Shown one piece after another: positions 1 to 6,841 of a stretch of 64,000 nucleotides of DNA. The notes beneath the pieces were generated by a model, which worked only from the letters and a program-made list of their open reading frames with translations, did no database searches and was not told where the DNA came from. The translations under genes and the position numbers were made by a program. The DNA comes from Deltaproteobacteria bacterium. Lineage in GTDB: Bacteria; Myxococcota_A; UBA9042; DTJE01. The DNA lies in assembly GCA_029547805.1 (NCBI GenBank), contig JAKPOP010000032.1, positions 1-64,000 of the forward strand, given 5' to 3'. The stretch's first letter is position 1, and each line of letters starts with the position of its first letter.

Positions 1-361
1 CCCGTGGGGGAACGAGACGGCGACGTGCGAGAGGGCGGTGATGTGGGACGGGAGCGGGGTGGGATGCGATGTTCGTAAGGGGACGTGGCCGGTCTGCTCG
101 AGACCTGGAGGGAACACGGAACAGGGGTTGTGCGACATGGCCGGCAACGTGTGGGAGTGGGTGCAGGACTGGTACCAAGATTCGTATCAGGGGGCCCCGA
201 CGGACGGGCGTGCGTGGGAGGACCTTTCCCGCACGCCGGTGGACCGGGGCGGCTCGTGGGACAGCGATTCCTTGAGGCTTCGGGCGTCGAACCGCAACAG
301 GGACCTCCCGGGCATCTTCCTCGACTCCCTGGGCTTTCGTCTTTCGAGGTCGGTTCCCTGA
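1..361 (+). CDS. Formylglycine-enzyme-fold (SUMF1/FGE-sulfatase) protein, 3' part only; likely DGR variable protein
   Basis: The reading frame is open from base 2 and has no start in the window, so only about 119 C-terminal residues are present. Seen: the family hallmarks GLCDMAGNVWEW, DRGGSW and a terminal LGFRLSR. These are the core of the FGE/C-type-lectin-like fold shared by formylglycine-generating enzymes, ergothioneine EgtB-type proteins and the variable proteins of diversity-generating retroelements. The last 33 codons (245-343) match the layout of a DGR variable region rather than of a catalytic FGE, and the run ends 18 bases before the stop. Inferred role: ligand-binding display protein whose binding face is diversified, rather than a sulfatase maturase. 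The N-terminal domains lie outside the window. Confidence 0.75.
   Translation, partial: PWGNETATCERAVMWDGSGVGCDVRKGTWPVCSRPGGNTEQGLCDMAGNVWEWVQDWYQDSYQGAPTDGRAWEDLSRTPVDRGGSWDSDSLRLRASNRNRDLPGIFLDSLGFRLSRSVP
245..343 (+). other. Candidate DGR variable region (VR) in the FGE-fold gene
   Basis: After GGSW the protein has a fixed-length tail with conserved LR, NRNR, P and LGFR anchors, separated by residues D,S,D (260-268), D,L (302-307) and I,F,L,D,S (314-328). In DGR template repeats these places are typically Asn AAC codons. Here the codons are gac, agc, gat, gac, ctc, atc, ttc, ctc, gac, tcc: all but one end in C and differ from AAC at one or both A positions (the ttc position may be templated differently). 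That is the footprint of adenine-directed mutagenesis. The template comparison is from memory of the family; no template repeat is visible in the window. Confidence 0.6.
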
Positions 362-417
362 CCCTTTGCTCTTTGCCCGTTTGACCCTTTGGGGCTGGCT
401 GCCCCGGGAGGGAGGCA

Positions 418-534
418 TGAAGGTCCGGATGTTCACGATGCGGTTCGACCCGTCTCGCGGACGAAGACCCGAGGGCCCGTGCCGGGCTGACAGCCTCCCG
501 GGGGGAGGTCGAAGGTCCGGCACGGGCCCGTGAT
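418..534 (+). pseudogene. Stub of an HRDC-type DGR accessory protein (N-terminus only)
   Basis: A 38-codon frame starting at ATG 418 behind a good ribosome binding site (gggagggagg). Its start, MKVRMFTMRFDPSRG, resembles the conserved opening of HRDC-domain proteins encoded next to DGR reverse transcriptases (M-x-V/I-K-x-F-T-L-R-F-x-P). The usual continuation (GFDD and the downstream HRDC domain) is absent, and the frame runs into an inverted repeat and a stop at 532-534. It lies 56 bases after the FGE-fold gene, where a DGR accessory gene would be expected. The family recognition is from memory and rests on about 12 residues, so an unrelated short peptide is possible. Confidence 0.4.
473..529. 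repeat. Nested inverted repeat
   Basis: The outer arms are a perfect 13-bp inverted repeat: gggcccgtgccgg (473-485) and ccggcacgggccc (517-529). Inside it lies a second dyad, cctccc (494-499) and gggagg (503-508). Together they could form a cruciform or a long RNA hairpin. There is no T-tract, so a classical terminator is not indicated. Hairpin/cruciform elements are known just downstream of variable regions in the Bordetella phage DGR, but this one is about 130 bases past the VR. Confidence 0.7.
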
Positions 535-663
535 CCCAGCCGGCCCGGGACGTCCCATCGTCCGTGTCAACGTGGGCTGGATCCGATGGCCCCGTTCCTC
601 TGTCCCGACCCACCCCGGATGTCCGGCCGTGCTGGAATCGGCCCGCCGAATCCGAGGTGGGCG

Positions 664-1030
664 ATGGCCGGTACCCGAATCTGCCCGCAATGCAAACAGC
701 GCATGGAGGCGACCCGCTGTCCGAAGTGCCGGATCCCGTGCTGCGGACCGTTCGTGGGCCGGCGTGTACGACCTGGGCGGCAATGTGCGCGATTGGGTGT
801 CGGTTCCCTATGGGGCCTATCCCGGGGGCCGTGTGATCGAGGGGATCGAAGGCCGCGTGAATCGGGGCGGCAGTTACCGGATGAACGCCGAACAGTTCGC
901 CACGTCCCGGACGCGCAATGCAGACGAGGACGGCGAGCGCCAGCCGGACCTGGGGTTCCGCTGTGCGGTCGATCTGCATTCGCCCGACGACCCCTCTGGA
1001 GGAGGTCCGGTTCAATCCACGGCACCGTAA
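664..1030 (+). pseudogene. Relic: zinc-ribbon N-terminus joined out of frame to an FGE-fold C-terminus
   Basis: From ATG 664 the first frame gives MAGTRICPQCKQRM followed by a second CPKC, a four-Cys zinc ribbon. From about 760 a different frame (+1) carries GVYDLGGNVRDW, NRGGSY and DLGFRC, the C-terminal half of an FGE-fold domain, ending at 1030. An intact gene would need some 150-250 residues between them, so an internal deletion plus frame change is the simplest reading. The tail of this copy (TSRTRNADEDGERQ) lacks the DGR-type pattern of the copy at 245-343. It could instead be two unrelated fragments; both motifs are clear, their linkage is inferred. Confidence 0.5.
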
Positions 1031-1238
1031 GCATGTCCAGGGACTGCCGTGCAGCAGGAGCGTCGCCGCGAGGGCCAGAGGGCCAGGGACCGGACGGCCC
1101 CCATCCCTCGCCTGCCGCCCACGCCGATCCAGCCGCGAGCCTGCGACCGGGTCGGCCCGCCGTCAGGACCGCCGCGCCCTGTCGCCGGGCTGCCTCTGTG
1201 GGGGGCCCTGGGTCTCACGGGGGCCACTGCGCCCAGGT

Positions 1239-1784
1239 TCATCCGGCGGGGGCCTGGGGCAGCGGCAGGTAGCCGATGTAGGGCAGGTTGCGGTAGCGCT
1301 GCTCGTAGTCCAGGCCGTAGCCCACCACGAACCGGTTCTCGATCGTGAACCCCACATAGTCCAGGGGAACCTCCCGGAGGGTGTTCGAGGGCTTGTGGAG
1401 CAGGGTGCAGATCCGCAGGCTCCGGGGCCGGCGCGCCAGCAGGTTCTCCCGCAGGAAGGCCAGCGTCAGGCCGGTGTCCACGATGTCCTCGACCACCAGC
1501 ACGTCCTGGTCCACGATGGGCCGGGAGAGGTCCTGGGTGATCCGCACGACCCCGCTGGACTCGGTGGCATCGCCGTAGGATGAGAGGCCCAGGAAGTCCA
1601 TCGCCAGGGGCAGGTCGATCCGCCGGACCAGGTCCGTCAGGAAGAAGATCGCCCCCTTCAGCACCCCGACCACCACCAGGTCCCGACCCTGGAAGTCCTG
1701 CGTGATCTGTCGGCCCATCTCGGCGATCCGGGCCTGGATCCGGTCCTCGGGAATCAGCATCTGGAAACGATCCGCCCCCTCCAT
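1239..1784 (-). CDS. hpt: Hypoxanthine phosphoribosyltransferase
   Basis: Salvage enzyme converting hypoxanthine/guanine plus PRPP to IMP/GMP in the cytoplasm. The 181-residue protein has the PRPP-binding motif VVEDIVDTGLT, an upstream VGVLKGAIFF loop and a C-terminal FVVGYGLDY segment typical of bacterial HPRT; length is normal. The start is ATG 1784 behind gggaggagg. It is the last gene of a pgi-upp-hpt operon and begins 35 bases after upp ends, so purine and pyrimidine salvage are co-expressed. Nothing in the residues looks damaged. Confidence 0.93.
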   Translation of the reverse strand: MEGADRFQMLIPEDRIQARIAEMGRQITQDFQGRDLVVVGVLKGAIFFLTDLVRRIDLPLAMDFLGLSSYGDATESSGVVRITQDLSRPIVDQDVLVVEDIVDTGLTLAFLRENLLARRPRSLRICTLLHKPSNTLREVPLDYVGFTIENRFVVGYGLDYEQRYRNLPYIGYLPLPQAPAG

Positions 1785-1819
1785 GGTCCTCCTCCCTGTG
1801 GTGGTGATCCGCCGGCCGT

Positions 1820-2596
1820 CTATCGGACCGCGTTGTTGAGCACCTCGCCGAGCCCCCCGGCCCCCGGGATGATGTAGTCGTGGTCGTCCAGTCCCCGCTC
1901 CTGGTCCCAGGCCTCTCCCGGCGCCAGGGCCAGCACCGCCGGCGGTGACAGGCCGCGGTCCACCCGCAGGGCATAGACCTGGAGTTCCGGGCACTCCCGG
2001 GTCACCTGCCGGAGGAACTCGGGGGTCACGATCAGGTTCAGGCTGACCCAGCCCCGGGGCGTGCCCTCACCATGCTCCCGGTACCAGCGGACCACCTCGG
2101 TCAAGGAGGACCCGGTGGCCCCCATGGGGTCCGGGAAGAGCAGGAACTTGCCCTCGATGGGGCCGCCGATCTTGCTGCCGGAGATGGCCGCGCCGGTCAC
2201 GGCCCCCCGGGCATCGGTGGTCCGGTTCATCACGATGTGGTCCTGCCGGACCCCCGTCGGGTCCAGGACCGTCGAGAGGAGTTCAAAGCACACCAGGGAG
2301 GGCTTGATGCCTGCCCGGGCGATGTCCACCGTGACGACCTCCGTGTGCGGGTCCAGCAGGTCCGCCCGGTACTCGGCCCCCATCCGGGTCCGGATGGAAC
2401 GCACCTGCTTCGGGAAGAGGTCGTTGATGCAGGCCCGGAGCAGGGCCTCGTAGAGGGACTGGAGCAGCCAGTTGAGGCGCGGCTGCATGGTCTGGGGCTG
2501 GCACAGTTCGGCCAGCAGGGTCCGGCAGTAGGGGTCGTCCAGGATGTGGACCCGGGGCCCGTAGCGGTGGTCGATCTCCCGCAGGTAGCCGTTCAT
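1820..2596 (-). CDS. upp: Uracil phosphoribosyltransferase (long form)
   Basis: Predicted to convert uracil plus PRPP to UMP. The UPRT-type phosphate-binding loop FPDPMGATGSSL and the C-terminal YIIPGAGGLGE (uracil-contacting segment) are present. The protein is 258 residues, about 50 longer than typical bacterial Upp; the extra length is in the N-terminal and central parts. The ATG overlaps the pgi stop in an ATGA, indicating translational coupling. A divergent UPRT-family member with another base specificity cannot be excluded. Confidence 0.8.
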   Translation of the reverse strand: MNGYLREIDHRYGPRVHILDDPYCRTLLAELCQPQTMQPRLNWLLQSLYEALLRACINDLFPKQVRSIRTRMGAEYRADLLDPHTEVVTVDIARAGIKPSLVCFELLSTVLDPTGVRQDHIVMNRTTDARGAVTGAAISGSKIGGPIEGKFLLFPDPMGATGSSLTEVVRWYREHGEGTPRGWVSLNLIVTPEFLRQVTRECPELQVYALRVDRGLSPPAVLALAPGEAWDQERGLDDHDYIIPGAGGLGEVLNNAVR

Positions 2597-3906
2597 GCCT
2601 CCTCCTCGCCCAGGATGGCCCGGGCCCGCCGGCCAAGGTCCTCCATGCCCGGGCGCCCCAGCAGGCCGTGGGCGAAGCGCTTGCCCGCCTCGACGCCCGG
2701 CTGGTCGAAGGGGTCGATGCCCAGCAGGTAGCCTGCCAGCGCCGTCTCCACCTCGAAGTGGGCGAAGAGGGCCCCCAGGGCCTCCTCGTCCAGGGTCGGG
2801 ACGTGGATCCGGGCCACGGGCCGACCGGCCTCGATGAGACCCGCCATCGTCCCGGACCGGAGGGCCTCGAAGACCTCGAAGACGTCCCGTCCCGCGAACT
2901 CCTTCAGGTCCGGGTCCAGGTCCGAGAGGTCCGGGACCTTCAGGGAGGGCCTGGGACCGCCGACCGTGAGGAAGGTCAGGTGCTTGTCCGGGGCCCCCTC
3001 CATGAAGAGCTGGAGCAGGGAGTGCTGGTCCGTGCTCCCGATGGCCCGGACCGGCTGCTGCCCCAGCGCCCCGTCGCCCCGGGGCTTGCCCAGGGACTCG
3101 CCCCAGAGCTGGCAGAACCAGTCGCCGAAGGAGGCGAGCCGGTCGCAGTAGGCCCAGATCACCCGGGCGTGGGACCCGCCGAGCATGTGGGCGACCTGGG
3201 TCCGGGCGGCCTGGACCGACGGGTGATCGAGGTCCCGGCCCTCCAGTTGCCGGAACACCTGGTCCGCCCCCGCCAGCAGGCGCCGCAGGTCATGGCCGGC
3301 GGCCCGGATCGGGAAGGTCCCCACGGGGGTCAGCACGCTGAAGCGTCCCCCGACCTTTGGCGGCACCGGCAGCGTGGGACAGCCCAGGGCCCGGGCGACC
3401 CGCCGGAGGGCGCCCCGGTCGGGGTCCGTCGTGATCACGATGCCCTCCCGGAGCCCCGCCGGGCCCGCCTCCCGTCGGATCCGGTCCGCGAAGAGGGCGA
3501 ACTGCGTCAGTGTCTCGACCGTGGTTCCCGACTTGGTCACGGGGTTCAGCAGGGTGTCCGCCGGGTCGAACCAGTCCATCGCCGCGGCCACCGAGACCGG
3601 GTCCAGGTTGGACAGGATCCGGACCTCCCGGGCATCCGGTGCGGCATGGACGGGGCGCAGGGCCTCCAGGGCCGCCTGGGCCCCCAGGCCCGACCCGCCG
3701 ATGCCCAGCACCAGCACCTTGCGGAACCGGGCCGGCAGTCCCCGGACCAGGTCCTCGACCTCCGTCGGGTCCGACCGGCCGCATCCCAGGAAGGCCGCCG
3801 GGCCTTCTGCGTCCCGGACCAGGCGATCCAGGGCTGCCCGGACCTCCGATTCCGGGATCGGCCTCGGGGTCCGGGCGTCGGGGGTGAATCGGAACGGCAG
3901 ATTCAT
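2593..3906 (-). CDS. pgi: Glucose-6-phosphate isomerase
   Basis: Interconverts glucose-6-phosphate and fructose-6-phosphate in glycolysis/gluconeogenesis. Motifs in order: GIGGSGLGAQ sugar-phosphate loop, NPVTKSGTT, the GESLGK stretch and the STDQHSLLQ catalytic-His region. At 437 residues it is in the range of the short thermophile/Gram-positive-like bacterial enzymes, not the 550-residue E. coli type. The start at ATG 3906 (MNLPFRF) is preferred over in-frame upstream codons because the predicted promoter ends at 3957. First gene of the pgi-upp-hpt operon, divergent from hup. Confidence 0.93.
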   Translation of the reverse strand: MNLPFRFTPDARTPRPIPESEVRAALDRLVRDAEGPAAFLGCGRSDPTEVEDLVRGLPARFRKVLVLGIGGSGLGAQAALEALRPVHAAPDAREVRILSNLDPVSVAAAMDWFDPADTLLNPVTKSGTTVETLTQFALFADRIRREAGPAGLREGIVITTDPDRGALRRVARALGCPTLPVPPKVGGRFSVLTPVGTFPIRAAGHDLRRLLAGADQVFRQLEGRDLDHPSVQAARTQVAHMLGGSHARVIWAYCDRLASFGDWFCQLWGESLGKPRGDGALGQQPVRAIGSTDQHSLLQLFMEGAPDKHLTFLTVGGPRPSLKVPDLSDLDPDLKEFAGRDVFEVFEALRSGTMAGLIEAGRPVARIHVPTLDEEALGALFAHFEVETALAGYLLGIDPFDQPGVEAGKRFAHGLLGRPGMEDLGRRARAILGEEEA

Positions 3907-3956
3907 GGCATCCTCGCGCTGCGGAGAAGGGACGGGACTCAAGCCGCCCGGTCCAT

Positions 3957-3985
3957 CCCATACCAGAGAAGGCCGACGGTGACAA
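3957..3985 (-). promoter_or_regulatory. Sigma-70-like promoter for pgi-upp-hpt
   Basis: Reading the reverse strand: -35 TTGTCA (3985-3980), 17-bp spacer, -10 TATGGG (3962-3957). The -35 box sits one base away from the -35 box of the divergent hup promoter. Confidence 0.5.
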
Positions 3986-3986
3986 C

Positions 3987-4014
3987 TTGACGGACCGCTC
4001 GATTCGTTTATCAT
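3987..4014 (+). promoter_or_regulatory. Sigma-70-like promoter for hup
   Basis: -35 TTGACG (3987-3992), 16-bp spacer, -10 TATCAT (4009-4014); the predicted start of transcription is about 25 bases before the hup ATG. Back-to-back with the pgi promoter. Confidence 0.6.
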
Positions 4015-4046
4015 CCCTTTCGCTTGAGGCCCCTGGGAGGGATTCC

Positions 4047-4328
4047 ATGACGAAATCGGACCTGATCGAGGCGGTGGCGAAGCGGACCGGAATCTCCCTG
4101 GATCGGGCGGCGGTGGTCGTCAACGCGATCTTCGACCAGATGGTGGACGCCCTGAAGCGGGGCGAGCGGATCGAGATCCGGAACTTCGGCAACTTCATCG
4201 TGAAGGAGTACGACGGCTACGAGGGCCGGAACCCCAAGACCGGCGAGAAGGTCGTCGTGCCCCCGAAGCGCCTGCCCTTCTTCAAGGTGGGCCTCGGCCT
4301 GCGCCAGCGGCTCAACGGCGAGGCGTAG
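4047..4328 (+). CDS. hup: HU/IHF-family DNA-binding protein
   Basis: Nucleoid protein that bends DNA non-specifically, acting as a dimer. The 93-residue sequence begins MTKSDLIEAVAKRTG, and carries the GNF turn and the DNA-intercalating arm GRNPKTGEKV with its Pro. Length and arm match HU; an IHF subunit is possible but no IHF-specific feature is seen. The start is ATG 4047 with tgggaggga upstream. It has its own promoter and converges on coaE, the two reading frames overlapping by 17 bases at their 3' ends. Confidence 0.93.
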   Translation: MTKSDLIEAVAKRTGISLDRAAVVVNAIFDQMVDALKRGERIEIRNFGNFIVKEYDGYEGRNPKTGEKVVVPPKRLPFFKVGLGLRQRLNGEA

Positions 4329-4980
4329 TCCCCCTCCCCGGATCCCGGTCTCCCGGGACCGTCTCCGACAGCAGTTCCAGGGCCAGGCGGCGGGCCTCGG
4401 CCAGCAGCGCCTGGAGCAGTCCGTCGTTGCGAAGGATCGAATCGGCGTGGGGGATCCGGGCCTCGTCTGGAAACTGGGCCGCCATTCGGGCCTGGACCTC
4501 CTGGGCAGAAAGGCCGTCCCGGCGGCAGACCCTGGCGATGCGCTGGTCCTCCGGGGCGGTCACCACCACGGTCCGGTCCACCGCCCGGTGCAGGCCCGTC
4601 TCGATCAGCAGGGCGGCCTCGATCACCGCCAGGGGGCAGCCGCTTCGGGCCAGCTGATGGAGGCGTCGGGAGACCTCCTGGATCACCAGGGGGTGCAGCC
4701 GATCCTCCAGGACGCGCCGGAGGTCGGGGTCCTGGAACACCGCGGCGGCCACCGCCCGACGGTCGATGCGCCCGTCGGGCCCCAGCACGTCGGGCCCCAG
4801 CACGTCCCGGAAGGCCTCGACGGCCGGTCCCCCGGGTTCCGACTGGCGGCGGGCCACGGCATCGGCGTCGATGACCGGGATGCCCAGCGAACGCCAGCAG
4901 GCCGCCACCGCGCTCTTGCCTGATCCGATGCCGCCGGTGAGGCCGACCAGGCGCAACTGGGCGGGGCGTTCGATCCGCAT
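4312..4980 (-). CDS. coaE: Dephospho-CoA kinase
   Basis: Last step of coenzyme A synthesis: phosphorylation of dephospho-CoA at the 3' hydroxyl. The P-loop GGIGSGKS lies at residues 15-22, followed by the DADAVAR substrate motif and the lid helix region RxxxQ. Length (222) is normal. ATG 4980 is chosen because P-loop spacing fits and a TACAAT-like -10 box (4992-4987) lies only 7 bases upstream, which would make a very short leader or leaderless mRNA. A 15-bp tandem duplication inside the gene yields a repeated VLGPD. The 3' end overlaps hup. Confidence 0.92.
   Translation of the reverse strand: MRIERPAQLRLVGLTGGIGSGKSAVAACWRSLGIPVIDADAVARRQSEPGGPAVEAFRDVLGPDVLGPDGRIDRRAVAAAVFQDPDLRRVLEDRLHPLVIQEVSRRLHQLARSGCPLAVIEAALLIETGLHRAVDRTVVVTAPEDQRIARVCRRDGLSAQEVQARMAAQFPDEARIPHADSILRNDGLLQALLAEARRLALELLSETVPGDRDPGRGTTPRR
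4774..4803. repeat. 15-bp perfect tandem duplication within coaE
   Basis: The unit gtcgggccccagcac occurs twice in a row (4774-4788, 4789-4803), in frame, adding five residues (VLGPD twice) in a surface loop region of coaE. Confidence 0.9.
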
Positions 4981-5026
4981 GGGGCCATTGTAGCAGAAGG
5001 GGCGGCCCCTCCCGGACCCTGCCCCA

Positions 5027-5055
5027 TTGACAGCGGTGGGCCCCCGGAATAAACG
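5027..5055 (+). promoter_or_regulatory. Sigma-70-like promoter for the ABC/Gld operon
   Basis: -35 TTGACA (5027-5032), 17-bp spacer, -10 TAAACG (5050-5055). It lies 72 bases before the first gene of a four-gene operon running to 11,078. Confidence 0.55.
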
Positions 5056-5127
5056 GACGCCCGCACGGGTTTGCAGGCCGGCCGGGTCCGCCGGGAGGGC
5101 CGGGGGATCGGAAGCGGAGGGAGGACC

Positions 5128-6066
5128 ATGATCGAGATCCGGAATCTGGTGAAGGACTACGGGCCCATTCGGGCACTCAATGGGGTCTCCTTCACGGTGG
5201 AGAAGGGGGAGGTGGTGGGTTTCCTGGGACCCAACGGCGCCGGGAAGACCACCTGCATGAAGATCCTGACGGGCTTCATCGCTGCCTCCTCCGGCACGGT
5301 CACCGTGGCCGGGATGGACGTGGTGACCCACGGGCTCGAAGTGCGCCGCCGCATCGGCTACCTGCCGGAAAACGCCCCTCTCTACACCGACATGACGCCT
5401 CGGGAATACCTCTCCTTCCTGGGCAGCATCCGGGGCATTTCCCACCAGGAACTCCCGGATCGGATCCAGCGGGTGGCCCTTCGGGTGGGGATCGTCCCGG
5501 TGATGGACCAGGAGATCGGGACCCTGTCGAAGGGATACCGCCAGCGGGTCGGGCTCGCCCAGGCGATGATCCACGACCCGGACATCCTGGTGCTGGATGA
5601 GCCCACCTCGGGCCTGGACCCCAACCAGATCGTGGAGATCCGGGAGGTGATCCGGGACCTGGGCCAGGACCGGACCGTGATCCTGTCCACCCACAACCTG
5701 CCCGAGGTCACGGCCACCTGCAACCGGATCGTGCTGATCCACAAGGGGCAGGTCCGGGCCGACGGCACTCCGGATGCCATCACGGCCCGCCATGGCGGCG
5801 GCAACACCTACCGCCTGGAAATCCAGGTTCCTGAGGGGAGCCCGGACCCTCGGCTGGCGCTCGGGAGCCATCCCGAGGTGGCCGAGGTGACCCCCCTGGA
5901 GGTCCCCGGGGCGACGGGCCGGGTCTTCCGGGTGGCTGCGAAGGGGGAGGAAGACCTGCGTCCCTCCCTGTTCCGCTGGAGCGTCGAGGCGGGGTGGACC
6001 CTGCTGGAGTCCCGGCGGGAGCGCCTGGACCTGGAGGCGATCTTCCAGCGGTTGACCCTGTCCTGA
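5128..6066 (+). CDS. ABC transporter ATP-binding protein (GldA-like)
   Basis: ATPase subunit of an ABC-2-type exporter. Seen: Walker A GPNGAGKT at residues 34-41, signature LSKGYRQR, Walker B ILVLDEP and the switch His in STHNLPE; a regulatory-looking C-terminal domain follows from about residue 220. Total 312 residues, usual for the GldA/drug-exporter subfamily. The start at ATG 5128 has cggagggagg in front. It is the first gene of an operon with a permease, a GldG-like protein and a DUF4340 protein, the arrangement of the so-called gliding-motility auxiliary ABC system. In non-gliding bacteria this system has no settled substrate. Confidence 0.9.
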   Translation: MIEIRNLVKDYGPIRALNGVSFTVEKGEVVGFLGPNGAGKTTCMKILTGFIAASSGTVTVAGMDVVTHGLEVRRRIGYLPENAPLYTDMTPREYLSFLGSIRGISHQELPDRIQRVALRVGIVPVMDQEIGTLSKGYRQRVGLAQAMIHDPDILVLDEPTSGLDPNQIVEIREVIRDLGQDRTVILSTHNLPEVTATCNRIVLIHKGQVRADGTPDAITARHGGGNTYRLEIQVPEGSPDPRLALGSHPEVAEVTPLEVPGATGRVFRVAAKGEEDLRPSLFRWSVEAGWTLLESRRERLDLEAIFQRLTLS

Positions 6067-6094
6067 TGGGACTTCGAGACCAGGAGGCCGAACC

Positions 6095-6832
6095 ATGCGC
6101 AACGTGATCTCCCTGGCCAGGCGCGAGATCCTGGCCTACTTCGGGTCCCCGGTGGCCTACATCGCCATCGCGGTGTTCCTGCTGCTGCTGGGGGTCGTCT
6201 TCTTCTTCCGGATCCCCTTCCTGCTGCCCAAGGAGGACTTCTTCGAGGCCCGGGAGGCGACCCTGCGGCCCCTCTTCGAGTGGATGGTCTTCCTGTTCAC
6301 GATCATCCTGCCGGCGATCTCGATGCGCCTGCTGGCCGAGGAGCGGAAACTGGGGACCCTGGAACTGCTGCTGACGCTGCCCCTGACCGAGACCGAGGTG
6401 GTCGTGGGGAAGTTCCTGGGGGCCCTGGGGTTCCTGGGCGTGGCGGCGGCCCTGACGCTGCCCTATCCCCTGCTGGTGCTGGCCCTCGGCAGTCCCGACC
6501 CGGGCCCCCTGGTTGGCGGCTACTTCGGGGTCCTGCTGGTCGGGGCGGCCTATCTGGCCGTGGGCCTCCTGACCTCCGCCTGGACCCAGAGCCAGATCAC
6601 GGCGTTCCTGACCGCCATCGCCCTCTGCGCCGCCCTGACCTTCGTGGACCGGCTCCCGGAGGCGGTGGGCCTGCCGGCCCTGGAGGCCGCCCGCATGATG
6701 TCCTTCCACCATCACTTCCAGTCCATCGCCCGGGGGGTCCTGGACACCCGGGACCTGGTCTTCTTCCTCTCGGTGGTGGTGGGGGCCCTGGCCCTGGCCG
6801 GCCACTCCCTCGAGTCCCGGAAGTGGAAGTAG
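6095..6832 (+). CDS. ABC-2-type permease (GldF-like)
   Basis: Inner-membrane permease partner of the preceding ATPase. The 245-residue protein has about six hydrophobic segments, beginning with YIAIAVFLLLLGVVFFF near residue 25, and the family motif EERKLGTLELLLTLPL in the cytoplasmic loop that couples to the ATPase. The start is ATG 6095 with a weak ribosome binding site; 28 bases separate it from the ATPase gene. Size and topology match GldF. The substrate is unknown. Confidence 0.88.
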   Translation: MRNVISLARREILAYFGSPVAYIAIAVFLLLLGVVFFFRIPFLLPKEDFFEAREATLRPLFEWMVFLFTIILPAISMRLLAEERKLGTLELLLTLPLTETEVVVGKFLGALGFLGVAAALTLPYPLLVLALGSPDPGPLVGGYFGVLLVGAAYLAVGLLTSAWTQSQITAFLTAIALCAALTFVDRLPEAVGLPALEAARMMSFHHHFQSIARGVLDTRDLVFFLSVVVGALALAGHSLESRKWK

Positions 6833-6841
6833 GAGGCGAAG

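Noticed and set aside
1-1030. Complete DGR in the window
   Set aside because: No template repeat and no reverse transcriptase motif could be found in any frame of the first 1.2 kb or elsewhere; only the variable-protein end and an accessory stub are seen.
1031-1238. Gene or terminator between the FGE relic and hpt
   Set aside because: No frame with typical codon bias, no ribosome binding site and no convincing hairpin with T-tract was found.
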